Assembly (NCBI GenBank): GCA_000697335.1
Contig: JNEM01008402.1
Span: 1 to 45,514, forward strand
DNA: 45,514 bases
Direction: 5' to 3'
From: Conidiobolus incongruus B7586
Taxonomy: Eukaryota > Entomophthoromycota > Entomophthoromycetes > Entomophthorales > Conidiobolaceae
Numbering within the stretch: position 1 is the first letter of the stretch; the number at the start of each line of letters is the position of its first letter. Made by a program: the position numbers and the translations under genes. Positions 1-12,554 of the stretch are shown here, in pieces. The notes under the pieces are model-generated. The model saw only the letters and a program-made list of their open reading frames with translations, was not told where the DNA came from and made no database searches.

Positions 1-1849
1 AATTAATTTTTAATTTATTTAGATAGTTATTTGACATTTAATTCAAATATTAGTTAAAATATTAAATATTTTTGATTAATAATGTTTTATTATATTTATT
101 TTTGGAATTATTAATTTTTGATATTAATTTAAAAGATTAATAAACTAATAATATATAGTTCAAATTATTATAAAAAAAATAATATTTATTGATATTTCAA
201 AATCAATAACAATTGAATTTTAATATATTTTAAAATATCAATAAAATTATTAATAAAAAATTAATTTATATCAAATAAATAGGGTTTAAATAATTTTTAA
301 GAATATTAGCAATTAAGATAAAAAAAGAGCTTAGTTAAGAGATTCATATATTAAAAGAGGAAATACCTTTAATAAGTTATTTATTAAAGGATAAATTAAG
401 ATTATTTTGATTATCTTAGTTTTATCAATCTTTTATAATATTAGTTAAATAAAAGATAATAATACCTATTTTATTTTTTTATTAAACTAATATTATTAGA
501 AATAGTTTTAGAATAACAAAATATATATATTAAATTTAAGTAAATAATATTTATTATTAAATTACTTTAGATTTTTATAAAAGACTTGTTAAGTAAAATT
601 TAATTATAATTCTAATTAGTTAGTTTTTAAAGAACAAAAGGAGATCAATATTGGTTAATCAATATCTAAAATATATAAACTTGATTCAAGTCATTTAATC
701 TAAAGAAAAATTTATTTGGTTTAATATTTTTGTTAATTATATCTTCAAATATAAAAATTTGAGTTCTTAGATGGTTTTATCTTAACTTTCAGTAAATTTT
801 TTTAAGAGAGTTATGATCATAAGTTATAACACTAGTAAAATTAAGTAAGGATATCAAAAACAAAAAATAAGTTAAATAAAAATAAAAAACTAAAGAAAAA
901 TAAGAATATAAAACAAATATTAACAAGATATAAAACTAAGAAAAATATCTAAATTAAACAAAAGTTAAAAAATAATAACTTTATTATTGCCATATATTAA
1001 ATAGTTGCTAGGTTTATTAAACTAATTAAGCAAAGTTAAGATATAAAGGAAGCTGAACTAAAAAAATTGTCAATCGACTAACTACACTAATGTTTATCAC
1101 CTATAAAAAGTTATATTATTTAAGAATTTATAGGGGAGTGAGTTATGTTGCAATTTATAGGAATTCTAACAATAATTATAGATCTGTGATAAATTATCAT
1201 ATTTTTTCCTAAATAACCATATATACATTAATCCCTTTTATATTTATTTATACATAATTATCTTATATTAAAATTTCACTTATATATAACTATTATTATC
1301 TTAATATAAGGATATTATTTACTAGGTGAATATAAAAATCTAAGTTTAATAAGTCTTTATCATTTTATCTTAACTTTATAACTTTTCAATCTTCAAACTT
1401 AATTCAATTCAATTATCCTAATTTCTAGTGTTAGGGTAATACAATAATACACTTAGTCTTGAAAAAACCTCTATTTGAAATAATTATATTAATAACTAAT
1501 GATAACTATTATTAGACAAATCAATTAGGTATATTATAGAGAAAATATTATAGATACTTAGAAAAATTCTTAATTTGAATGATCTTAATCATAAGTTAGT
1601 AAAAATTATCTATTATTGGGATAATTAATTTAAATATGATATTTGAGAGTTTGAGTGTATGGTATTGGACATCAATATCACTATTGGCATTAAATTTTTG
1701 TTATATCAATACAAAAAAAATATTATTGAAAGTTAAATAATTTTAATGAATATTAAATAATTAGGGCTCATTTAGTGTATAATCAAGGGCAAAATCAATT
1801 ATATTTCAATATTATTAGATATTGGGAAAAGGATGAAAATCATTAATTG
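1..1849. other. AT-rich gene-free stretch
   Basis: No intact reading frame, tRNA or structured RNA was recognised. Composition is almost pure A/T. The part around 780-1100 is strongly A-rich on the + strand, which in this genome could be very old decayed coding DNA, but I could not match it to any family. Confidence 0.6.
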
Positions 1850-2690
1850 TCACTCATTTTCTATCCACTACGGTAATTTGAGTTTCATCTACTAAAAAAT
1901 TATCCAAACAGGAAGGTGAATGCTCCAGTTACTTTCAAGATACTTTGATCACACGAGACAGTAATATTGATTTATAAGATAATTTTAAGGAGTTGCTTTT
2001 GGAGGAGAGGGAAGGATGCTGCTTTGAGAATAATTTGTCTCGTGCTCATATACTCATTACTATTGGATATAGAGTTTTATTTACAGGTGGTTACTTGATA
2101 AACCTCATATTTTAGATGAAACTCAAGATATTGTGATTATAACTTTGACTCATTGTTGTATTATTGTTGAATTAGATAGTAAAAAATATTTGCTAGTTGA
2201 AGGCTAGGAATAGGCTGTATAACTTAGCTTATTGTAAAAGAAAAAGGATTTATCCAACAATCTAATCCCTTGGTTCAGCATCGATTAATTAGAAGATTAT
2301 GTGTAAGTGCAACCATCCAATGTACCAATCCCAAGTATCTTAAAATAAAATGGAAGAAACTTAATAATAAGCCATTATACCGAAGAAACGACTGGACTAC
2401 ATTGATGCTCACTCATCTTGCTTTCTTGTAATTAAAAGATATTGAATTGCACAACTCAGTTATTAGAAATTCAGACAGTTTATAAATGTATTACAATGAC
2501 GATTAATACTGGATAAGGCTATACCAACTTGAGAGATCAAGAATTAAGAATATATACTGAGAAGAATGGAGTTCAAGTCATTCAATTAAATACTGAGCAA
2601 GAGAAGAGAGAAACTTATTGAAAATATATTAATATCAAATTTCTTGAAGATCCGTTAAACATTACCTATGAATAATTCAATAAATTGTAT
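1850..2690 (+). pseudogene. Decayed arylamine N-acetyltransferase (NAT) copy
   Basis: This is a broken gene of the arylamine N-acetyltransferase family (PF00797), enzymes that move acetyl or acyl groups from CoA to arylamines using a Cys-His-Asp triad. Recognisable pieces lie in family order. HYGNLSFIY near 1865-1895 resembles the N-terminal PFENLxxHY block. REGCCFENNL at 2007-2037 matches the RGGYCFENN active-site block with its Cys. LLDKPHILDE followed by ITLTHCCIIVELDSKKYLLV at 2091-2204 matches the TH...LxVxLDGxxYLVDVG block with the catalytic His. A C-terminal piece, NLRDQELRIYTEKNG, lies near 2525-2570. The pieces sit in different frames: there is a TAA before the Cys block, a frame change near 2088 and a TAG at about 2205. 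The block that should hold the catalytic Asp reads LLVEG. It is convergent with the phytochelatin synthase gene. The family call is firm; the ends are approximate. Confidence 0.75.
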
Positions 2691-2935
2691 TTTGATATAT
2701 TTTATAAAATTTTAAAAATCGATAAATTTATTCTATTACAATTGGTATTACTAAAGAATCTTCAATAATAATTTTTTTATTTTTATCATAAATAAAAAAA
2801 TAAATTGGGAAATTTTATATAAAAATTAAATATATTATCAAGGTAAATAGATGTCAAAATCAAAATAATAATAGTGATAAAAAACATAAAGTTAATTTGT
2901 TCACTTCAGATTCAAAATTTTATTATTAATTAATT

Positions 2936-4519
2936 TTAATGTGAGACAGATGCACATTCTTCTGTAAAACAGAGATTCAAATTTACGAATTGACTTGCCA
3001 AATAATCATGCTCCTCCCTCAAAATTTTGATATGGGAATAGGGACTACAACCACAAGAGTTGGATTGGATAAAGTGTTTGGACAGCTCTTGATCCAAAAA
3101 TGGATTCTGGTATAAGTCAACCAGCTCAGATTTCAAATGATCTGGAATGGGTATGGTATTAAGTTCATAATATGGAATACTGAAAAAGAACAAAGCTGAT
3201 AATTCTTTTAAATAATTTTCTGTTATCATATTGTTGCTAGATTCTTGGGAGATGTAGGAATTTGTGAAAATATACTTGCAGACTAATTCGTACATTTTAG
3301 TCTCTCTAATTGCTTCCATAAGTTGTTCAAATTTATCTACTTTGGATTCACTGGATGTGCCACAACCACTAGGACTGCAAGATCCGCAAACTCTGACAGA
3401 TTCATTATGGTCAGAGTCTTTGACAACGATCACTCTCCTTGTAATGAGTAAGTGAGGTGAAATGGATCCAGTCTTAAAAATGATATTCCAGAAATCATTA
3501 AGTGTTGAATTAGTGTTGAGTTGTTTCAAATCATTGGCCCAGTTTTGCACCATGTATTTCCAGTGTTGTTTGGTGCACATAAGCTTAGTATACGATGATT
3601 TGTTGGGAGTAAAATCAGAATTAAAGCCTTTTGTCAAGCAACTATACCCTCTAGACAGTCCCGTAGCAGAGTCAATAGGCTCAAGTGAATCGAATAGCGT
3701 ATTTAAAGGAACCCAATAAGAAGGATATTTAAATCTAGCAACATCCAAAATCAACACCATTTCCTCTTCATTATTATAAGCCCCAATGGGTGAAAAGTGA
3801 CCATCTCCAGTCTGGTTCAAAATCTTTCTAGAATAAGACACGACAATTACTTCGTCGTTCGATGAACAAGATCTCTTAATATCCTCCCTAAACTGCTCCA
3901 AAGAGGATTGATCATGTCTTAAAGTTTTCACATTTAAACCGTTACATTTGGCAATACAAGAAAATTCGGATAAAGTAATACCCTTTTCCTTAACGTCCGC
4001 TAAACTACGACAACAGTCTAACATATCGTCGGCATAGTATCGCCAAGGACCCTTCCAATTTCTTAAAGGGTCTATTTCCAAACTGTTTAGAACCATTGAC
4101 AAACTACCTAAGCCACAGTCTAAATCAAAAAATTAAGTAACATTAAATAATATTATAACCTAAAGTACTTACAGGCTGGTTCTGATTGTGTAGTAAAATG
4201 GTTTGCTAAGGTAAAATAAATTTCACCATAACCTTCATTTAAAGATTGTTTAAATAACTGTTTTCCATTTTCAGAGCTAAAAGATACTAGGTTCTTAGGT
4301 AAAGCTCTCTAAATTAAAAATATTTAATTAGTTTTATTATTTTAATATAAAATATAGAAAAATCAAAATTAAATTTGAATTTCAAAATATTATTGTTAAA
4401 TATTATTTAATATCAATAAAAAATGAATTAATATTATTAATCTTATTTTTTTATACCTTATAGAAACTTCTAACTACGTTAGCACCGGTAGCACTAGCAG
4501 AAGCAGAAGTAGAATTCAT
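2936..4519 (-). CDS. Phytochelatin synthase (glutathione gamma-glutamylcysteinyltransferase)
   Basis: Makes phytochelatins from glutathione to chelate cadmium and other soft metals; a cytosolic papain-like transpeptidase. Three exons on the minus strand: 4519-4457, 4308-4173 and 4119-2936. Introns of 148 and 53 bases have GTATAA/GTAAGT donors and TTTAG acceptors. The product is 460 residues. Splicing joins SFYK to RALPKNLVSF and QSEPA to YCGLGSLS, both matching the family. The N-terminal catalytic domain (PF05023, about residues 20-235) has the triad Cys68 (YCGLGS), His174 (GDGHFSPIG) and Asp192 (LILDVARFKYP). The Cys-His and His-Asp spacings (106 and 18) equal those of Arabidopsis PCS1. The C-terminal half is less conserved and holds Cys clusters (VCGSCSPSGCG and SCGCSPYSH) that in this family are thought to sense or bind metal. 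The catalytic Cys codon lies just inside the third exon, so a single-ORF annotation would miss its context. It looks intact. Confidence 0.93.
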
Positions 4520-5247
4520 TATTTATAAAATTTTATGACTCTTTAATCAAATAAATTCTATTTATATACTTTTATCTGATAATTTTCAAATTTCAAATTA
4601 AAACTTAGCAAACTTTGTGGATAATTTGTAAGTGTAATTATTAAGATTATATTTTGAAAATTCATTAATTTTTCATTTTGATTTAAAATTATATTTTAAC
4701 AAATTTAAAATTATTTTATTGAATTATTTATTCATATTTATAAAATCAGCTTTTATATATAGATAATAGTAAATATATTTTTTATAATAAAAACAAATAA
4801 CAAGTTTGAAAATATTTGCTTTTGATCATTATAATGAAAATTACATAATATTAAACTGTTGTAAAAAAACTAGAACCCACTTAGGATCAAAATTTTTAGA
4901 GTATTTCTGAAAATCTATGAATTTGAACTAATCCTGGAAAAGCCAATGAAATATCAAGTCTGACTCCTCGACCACGGAAAAACTACGTTATCGTACAAAT
5001 ATTTTATTTAAAATATAATATTTGTTAAACATTTTACAATTAAATTCCTTACACTTTCTAATAATATCAATTATCCAAAATTCAATATTAAAATCATCAA
5101 ACTTAACTTTTATTAATTTAATTAGCAAGAATTCATTATTCAAATATTTAATATATCAGGTTTAATATATAAAACAATAATAAATATCCAATTTTTGAAT
5201 TTTACACAAAAGGATGCCATTTATAACAATATTTGATAGGTTAACCC
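4520..5247. other. Intergenic region upstream of phytochelatin synthase
   Basis: Holds the promoter of the phytochelatin synthase gene and the 3' end of the upstream transcription factor gene, both read leftward. A slightly GC-richer patch at about 4868-4990 was not matched to any gene or RNA. I saw no clear metal-response element. Confidence 0.5.
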
Positions 5248-7179
5248 TTATGATTTCTGTGTATATGTATGCAAGGGATCTGGATGCACTTCTTCAGAGC
5301 CCAAGACGTCGTTGACAAGATTATGGCATTCCTCCGCAAGAGGGTAAATGTGAGAGCAACTCATTAAAACTTCGAGACCTACATTGATAAACTGATTACT
5401 TTTCTCTTTATCTGCATTACCATTTTTATAGTTGAAAACATGTACCAAAATGGCACTCGTCAAACTATAGAATCGATAAGTCACTCCACAGTTAATAAAT
5501 TGACTCTGCATATTCTTTGAGGCCAATATAATTTCCGTGGCTGACTTAGTATATTGATTCTGGAATTTCTCTCTGATAATAGGGTCGTGATAATCATGAT
5601 ACGGTAAACAGAGCTGGATGACGATTGAATGATATATTAACTTGGGGATATATATAAATGATTTAAAAGCATGATATACTTCGCTAGATTGACCATGGAT
5701 ATATGGACGTAGCTCGTTGGATTGGCCTTGTAACCAGCATTCAAGCTCTTTCAGTAAATTTTCTATTTCTTTTCGTTTTTTATCCAAATCATCCTTTTTG
5801 TTCTCATCTCGCTTTGTCTTAAGAATGAAAACTGCTTCACCCATTAAAAAGCTCAGTGTGTACATATGACGGAAACACAATTCTGATCCCAATCTCGAAA
5901 TGTCAGCTTCATTCATTGGACTGTCATAATTGATTACAGGCAAAGCTGGTGGATCCATCCTTGAAGTGATCTTGTGAAGGTTAACATGACGATTCATCCC
6001 AAATGCGTATAATTTATCCAAAATACAGCACGCCCACCAAATACGCTTTCTCATCTCAATTGCCCAAGGAGGTATTCGGGATGAATGAATCGTTTTATTA
6101 CACCCTAGCATCTGCGCCATCACAATCCCTTTTCCTAAATAGTAGGCAGACTTGTTGAACTCACTATATTTTACTAAATATTGTGCCATCATTAAATACA
6201 CTATACAAATTGATATCGTTGGTTTAAATTTTTGAGCCATAAAACTGTTGAATGCCAAATTATCAAATAATTCAATAAAACTGGGATCCATTGGACCATA
6301 TAAATACCTTGCACCAGCTGCACAGACATAATTAGTTAGTATATTGCATTGTAAAAAATAATGATTATAAAATATATTGGAATCTATCAAAGGAAATGTT
6401 GGGTTATAATGCGTAAAGAAAGCTTGACTCAAGTCAAACATCAACTGATAATTAAAAGTAAGTTGAATAGCAGAGACGCTCACAGCGGAAATATTTGCTC
6501 GCAATTTGCTAACTCGACGTTCGCTTGGCAATTTTGGACCTAGATGCTTTTGCGTATAAAATGTTCCAATGTAATTACATACTAAGAAAATGACTGGACT
6601 ATTACCGAAGTATTCGATATCTCCAGATTGATTTTTGTAGAAATTGGAAGTGGATGTATTATCAATTAAAGAATTGTTCAATATAGCTTGGAGAATTTGA
6701 GCAGATCTATAATTGATATGATTTGACATGAATGAATTTTCAGGTACTATACTGAAAGTATTGATAAAGGATTTTTGTATTAATACATGATCTTCTTCAG
6801 ATAACTCTCCTAATTGTAACTTCTTTCTTAGAAAAGCAGTATCGTTGTCATGGTTGGTAGATTTATTGATATCCCAAAGTTCCAATGAATGTGAAAATTT
6901 CAAATTCGTATTGCTATCCTTATTAATATGAAGTACAGAATTTAGAAAATTCTTATTATATTTTTGTACTTGATGTCGAGGGGCTGTTCCAGGAGCCGGA
7001 CCACGCTTTCTAGGTTGTGTCATATAAGTACACTCAGCGTTTTTTTCGATACATGTTGAGCAGGGATATTGGCGATTGCACCTGACTTTAGATTTCTTAC
7101 ACCGATCACAGCAAGGAATCTTGGATGTAGAAGATGAGCCACTACTCGAAGCTAAAGCAAGGATTTTCGCCATATTCAA
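5248..7179 (-). CDS. Zn2Cys6 fungal transcription factor with MHR domain
   Basis: Nuclear DNA-binding regulator, 643 residues, single exon. The zinc cluster near the N terminus has Cys at 24, 27, 34, 40, 43 and 50 (spacing C-x2-C-x6-C-x5-C-x2-C-x6-C), followed by a basic linker (RKRGPAPGTAPRH). The middle region, roughly residues 200-480, has the pattern of the fungal-specific transcription factor domain (PF04082). It includes the AYYLGKGIVMAQMLG helix and RKRIWWACCILDKLYAFGMN, the usual RRRxWWxxxxxDR block. The start could be Met1 or Met3. It lies upstream of the phytochelatin synthase gene on the same strand with about 730 bases between, so separate promoters are likely. Target genes cannot be read from the sequence. 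Zn2Cys6 regulators of this kind usually bind CGG half-sites. Confidence 0.93.
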   Translation of the reverse strand: MNMAKILALASSSGSSSTSKIPCCDRCKKSKVRCNRQYPCSTCIEKNAECTYMTQPRKRGPAPGTAPRHQVQKYNKNFLNSVLHINKDSNTNLKFSHSLELWDINKSTNHDNDTAFLRKKLQLGELSEEDHVLIQKSFINTFSIVPENSFMSNHINYRSAQILQAILNNSLIDNTSTSNFYKNQSGDIEYFGNSPVIFLVCNYIGTFYTQKHLGPKLPSERRVSKLRANISAVSVSAIQLTFNYQLMFDLSQAFFTHYNPTFPLIDSNIFYNHYFLQCNILTNYVCAAGARYLYGPMDPSFIELFDNLAFNSFMAQKFKPTISICIVYLMMAQYLVKYSEFNKSAYYLGKGIVMAQMLGCNKTIHSSRIPPWAIEMRKRIWWACCILDKLYAFGMNRHVNLHKITSRMDPPALPVINYDSPMNEADISRLGSELCFRHMYTLSFLMGEAVFILKTKRDENKKDDLDKKRKEIENLLKELECWLQGQSNELRPYIHGQSSEVYHAFKSFIYIPKLIYHSIVIQLCLPYHDYHDPIIREKFQNQYTKSATEIILASKNMQSQFINCGVTYRFYSLTSAILVHVFNYKNGNADKEKSNQFINVGLEVLMSCSHIYPLAEECHNLVNDVLGSEEVHPDPLHTYTQKS

Positions 7180-10100
7180 ACAGATATAACTTTATAATGA
7201 ATCTATATAGTTGAAAGATTTCTGAATAATCGTATTTTCCTCAGAACGATTTTAAGTGCTATTGATCAACCCAATTAAACAGAATGAATTTAATAAAATC
7301 AACTTATGAGTATAACAAAATATTGTATTTTATAATACTCAATCAGAGAATAAGTAGATCAAACAAGGTATTTATATATGATATTCAGTGGGTTATAAAT
7401 CAAAGAGGTAAAAATAGCAATATATTAAAAATTAATAAGATTGATGGAGAAGAGAAGTGTTAGTATAAAACAGAGTAATCCCTTAGACAAAAGATAAGAG
7501 GAGTTTGTTCTAAGCTGGCTAAACTGGTAAATATGTAAGAAACAGTGGTTTTCTGTAACAATTTAACCCTCTTTTATAGCTATATAAATTATTGGAATAA
7601 TTTCAATTTTATAAGAATAAATGGATATATTTATATCCAATTTTCTGAAAAACAACCTTCCTTATTGAGTTCACTAGTCATTTAACTCCTTAAACAAATC
7701 TAAGCAATCCATTCTTCCTATCCCAACTTTTTTTTTACTAAATTAAACAAATTCAATTAAACCAACTTGAACAACAATTTAATATAATCAACTAATATTT
7801 AGCGTATTTATTAATTTCAACTTCTTTCCTTGAAATAAGCAATTGTTTTGACAAAGATTTATTAATTATTGATATTTATATATTTCCTACATTTAATCAA
7901 TGCAATGATTAATTGCAGTATTTATAATTCACTCCTTTGAAATTTTTAAACATTTCAGTAAAAAATTTAAGTTAAAATTTAGAAATTATTTTTAAACAAT
8001 AGTATTGTAAAATACTATCATATATTCATTAATTATCTGAAATATTAAGTACTCAATCAGAATTATTATAGCAGGTTTGTATTTATTTTTATCAAACTAA
8101 ACAACCTTGATCTGTTTAATGTTAAATAAAATTATAAAATTATCCGATGAGTGATTACTGATTCTCGTTTTAAGAAATAAATGTATCAGAGTGAATGAAA
8201 ATATATTACACCAAATTAATAATATATAGTTTTAGTGAATATTTAGACTTTATAACTGATATATATATATATATATACGATAATAAATTAAATAAGAAAT
8301 ATTAACCAAATTCATTCAATATTTGATGATTGAATAATTCAAATTCCTAATTTGGCATAGAAATCTGATTTTAGTTGCATAATTACAAATTTATTTAATA
8401 AATATTACATTTCAAAGTTTTAAACAAATTTTGAGATAAATTCACTAGTTCTTAGAGTTGATAATGCGATCAGAATAACTAATCCAAAGACTTGATACCA
8501 GTATTTGAACTATTTGATATTGAAAAGGTTTTGTAAAATATAAAATTAATCATATAAATTTTTTGCTATCCTTTTATCGAAGTGATATTGCGGGTTTCAA
8601 ATCTACATTAACTTGAGTTAAAGCTCTTGGTTTGAACTAGCATATTTAGGTTAAATGAAAAGCTAGTGTTAATATTCTCCAATTGGTAAACCAAAAGTTG
8701 AGACCATTTATCAATAATAGTTATCAAGAAAGTTATCAATTTATTAATTGTTTAAAATCTTCATTTGATTAATTTTCCTTTTAAGAAATAACATGGTTTC
8801 ATAAAACTAGATTGACTTCAAAAAATTTTAAACTACCTTCCAATTTCAACTCTTTAATTTCTCCTAATAACATTATTTATATTAAAAATAAAAAAAAGTA
8901 AATACAAAAACATCTTTCAATAAAATCGATCTTGATATTTTGCTTGACACGTCACAACTTTATATTAAACACAATGATTTAATATTTTTAAATATATAAG
9001 CATTGAGTGCAATGTGTGTAAAGCAAATTCGACATTTCCGGATTAATACTTTTGCACATTTTGATTAAATGGTATAAATTTTAGGCATTATCATAATAAA
9101 TTAATTTTACAAAAACCTATTTTCCACGTTTATTTAGTCAATTTAACTGATATTATAAGAGCTATTACTAACAAATCACAATACTAATTACAGAATCACT
9201 CACATTCATTTGTTGAAATACATATTTTCTTTTGCAAATTTTCCATTTAATACAAAATGATAATTGTAAATCATTTTTTTCAAAATATTTTTATAATTAA
9301 TTATAAAAAAGTTAAAAATATAATATAAATTAGGATATATTGAATAAAGATATATATATATATCGACTAAAAATCATAAGTTTTTCTCAAAACATCTAGT
9401 TTTTATGTATTTTCAACTCGAGTTCATCTTAGATATTTTGACATTTATAGAAATATATGATTTTACCTTCTATTATTGTGAAAAGTATAAAAGAATCAAC
9501 TTGATCAATGCTTATTTCGTTCTTATGTGGATACTGAAGCTTAAACAAGCGATGGTCTGATACTATAGCGCAAATGTAAATATTTTAATTAATAAAATAA
9601 TTTATATCCTAAGTTTTAGAGACAGTCTGTGGATTTTTAAAATTTTATTTCATATTATATTTCAATAACTTTTATAAAATAAAAATTTTTATAATATTTA
9701 TTTCAAGGATGCATATGATTAGATGATTGTCAAGAATGATTCTGAGTTCATCTACAAATCTGGATAACTCAAATGCAAATAAAATTATATTTTGCATGAG
9801 AAAATATATCATTTAAAAAAAAAATAATTTAAATACAAATAGTCAAATTATATAAATTATATATTATCTAATATATAATTTCAAATTTAAAAATAATTTT
9901 TTTAAAATACTAATAGTTTAGCCAAATATGAAATATAAATGATATGTTAAATATATCATTAAACGTATTAGATTAATTTTTCACGACTGCTGTTTTATGA
10001 AACTTAAAATTAGATCATTTACAGTTTATATTCATTATTTTTAATATTACAAGATAATTTATCTGTTATTATGTAAACAATTTTATTGATTTAATATTAT

Positions 10101-11929
10101 AGAATTGATCTTTAAAAAGTTGTATTCAACAATGATAATTGCTTGCATCTTATGATATTTTCAAATTAATATAACTCTTCATACAATTACCATATAATGA
10201 TAAATACTATTAATTACTATTAATTACTTGATTCTTATTAATGTTCATGATAACACAAAATAAATTCAAAATTGATAGAAAAAATTATTATTAATGCATT
10301 AAATATAATAAAACTAAATAAGACATATTTGTAAACTTAATAAAAATAAACAATTTATCCCTAAAAATCAATTAATTTGCATTCAAATTTTTAATTAAAA
10401 TTAAATGTTTATTTCCTCATTTCAAAAAATACTGAATAGCATATTAATATATGAATTGAATCTTTTGTTAATATAGTTTTGATATTGGTATGTATCCTGA
10501 AATTAATTTGGTATTATTAATTTATTTATATTTGGAATATAAAATGTAAGATAGCTATATTTTTAAAAATATTCTTTTATATCTAATTAATTAAAATTAA
10601 TCATCAAATAGGAAATATCCTAATAAATATTTAATTCTTTTTTTCTATATTAATATTTATCAAATTGAAATTAAAGAAATTAGATTAATAATTAAAATGG
10701 TTACATTTAAATAAAAATAAAGATATGAATATATACAAAACACACCATAAAAATGAATCAACTTGCTTAATATATTTATCAATCATAATTCTTGTCTCCT
10801 GACATGATGTTTAATTAATGTTCTTATAATTTCAACTTTCAATCACGAGTAAATTCTACAATTATATTTTAATACCTTTGATAAGATAATAACAAAGATT
10901 AAATCTGGATCATTAAATATTGGTTAATATGATGGATTATTGGTAAATATAATTCGCCCCCTTCAATATGAATATGATGATTGTCCTAAGATAAATACCA
11001 AAACAAAATATGAAGATTAGAAAATTATTATTGATTGGTTAAAATATATTATATTGATAATATAGCATAAATAACTATTTAAAACAAGCTAACCGAATGA
11101 TTTTAAAAATTTAAATAGTAGTATGATATTAGAATTATCCAAATAATTTAATTTGAAAAGTTTGTTTTATTATGACAACGTAGACAGTTTTTAATGTAAA
11201 TCAATGAGTTCTTTTAACAATGAATTATTTTGATTTTTATTTAATATTGTTTCAAAATTCATGATTAAACCAAGTTTATATATTTAAATAAATCGGATAG
11301 AATATAAATATTAATATTATAGGTTTAATATTAATATATAATGAATAATAAAGGAGACTTGATAGTTTAATGTCAATATTACTACACTTGATTTGGTTTT
11401 AATAGTTATAACTAATTTTTATTGATTTAATGGTTAATATTTTGCAATTAAGTTTAATTATTATCTATTACTATTTTTAAAAATTAATATGTATTGGAGC
11501 AATTGATTTAAAAATTTAATTGAATAATTGAGTATTAAATGATTGTTCAAGCATTATTGAATAAAAGATAATCATATGTTTTTAATAGTTTTATTAGAAT
11601 TGTATATGATTGAATATTTTAAATATACAATAATTATATAAAATTACGTTTTTAAATTAATCAAAGAATAGTCAAATTTGAAAATTGAATTTAATTCGGA
11701 AATATTAAATTCCAAATTAAAATTTAATAAGGATTTAAAGAGCGGGTGTTCACGTGATAATAACTTTGAAATGATTTGATAATTGATTAATCTTCACCAA
11801 TAGTAATATTCCATAAAAATTAAAGTAAAAGAAATAACAACTAAATATGAGCAACAATATATCCAGAAGCAAGACTATTACTAGGTCCTCTCTCTTACCA
11901 TATCCGTGTTAAACTTAGTTTGATAAGAA
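7180..11929. other. Long AT-rich gene-empty region
   Basis: About 4.75 kb without a coding frame I can support on either strand. It contains short AT microsatellites (8259-8277 and about 9350-9363) and scattered slightly GC-richer patches (8930-9070, 9500-9570, 9700-9780) that I could not assign. The right end is the promoter of the ribosomal protein gene. Very old relics like those elsewhere in the window could be hidden here. Confidence 0.5.
11750..11757. promoter_or_regulatory. TCACGTGA palindrome upstream of eL33
   Basis: A perfect E-box palindrome, TCACGTGA, lies about 173 bases upstream of the eL33 start codon, in AT-rich DNA where it stands out. Cbf1-type bHLH proteins bind this sequence, and in some fungi (for example Candida albicans) Cbf1 sites occur in ribosomal protein promoters. 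A regulatory role here is inference. Confidence 0.4.
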
Positions 11930-12554
11930 ATGGGTCGGTATGTAAAAAGTTTTAGTTAAATAAAAATAATGACAAAATGACAAAATAAAAGAATAAGTAA
12001 GCAAAAGATCATCAATGAACATGAGATAATGACCAAATTGAATCAATGCAACCATCAACTTATCCAACGAATGATCATTTACTGAAGTTATACAACTGAC
12101 TAAATTAACTAGAAAGACTCAATATTGTCAAAAATTAGCTTAAATCCTTACCTAATTTAAGATCATGAACTAACCTATTTAATTTAGCTTGTACAGCAAA
12201 GGACGTGTTTTGGGATATAAGCGCTCTATGCGCAACCAAGATGTTAACACCTCTCTCATCAAGTTAGAAGGTGTCCGCACTAAAGAAGATACCGAATTCT
12301 ACCTCGGTAAGCGTGTTGCTTACGTTTACAAGGCTAAGACCCTCAAGAACGGTACCAAGGCCCGTGTCATGTGGGGCAAGATTACCCGTGCCCACGGTAA
12401 CTCCGGAACCGTCCGTGCTAGATTCCAAAAGAACCTTCCCCCCAGCGCCATGGGCCGCCTTGTCCGTGTGGTAAATATTAAATATATACTTTTTAATGAT
12501 AATGTTTTAATTCTGTTTTTTTTTTTCTAGATGCTCTACCCCTCCCGCATCTAA
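11930..12554 (+). CDS. 60S ribosomal protein eL33 (L35A / L33)
   Basis: Structural protein of the large cytosolic ribosomal subunit, 104 residues. Three exons: 11930-11937 (ATGGGTCG), 12188-12470 and 12531-12554. The first intron is 250 bases, the longest found here, and directly follows the third codon, as is common in fungal ribosomal protein genes. The second is 60 bases. The spliced protein starts [20 protein letters not shown], contains [15 protein letters not shown] and [18 protein letters not shown], and ends VMLYPSRI, all hallmarks of the family. Exon 2 has strongly C-ending codons and near-balanced GC, unlike the surrounding DNA, which fits selection for efficient translation. The last exon encodes only MLYPSRI and the stop. 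Reading the middle exon alone gives a false C-terminus. Confidence 0.97.

Noticed and set aside
9690-9750. C/D-box-like arrangement (GATGATT ... TTCTGAG)
   Set aside because: Spacing is too short and no closing stem is evident; likely chance in AT-rich DNA.
12010-12090. Possible C/D-box snoRNA in the first intron of eL33 (ATAATGA ... ACTGAAG)
   Set aside because: The C box has a mismatch, there is no terminal stem and no recognisable guide sequence.
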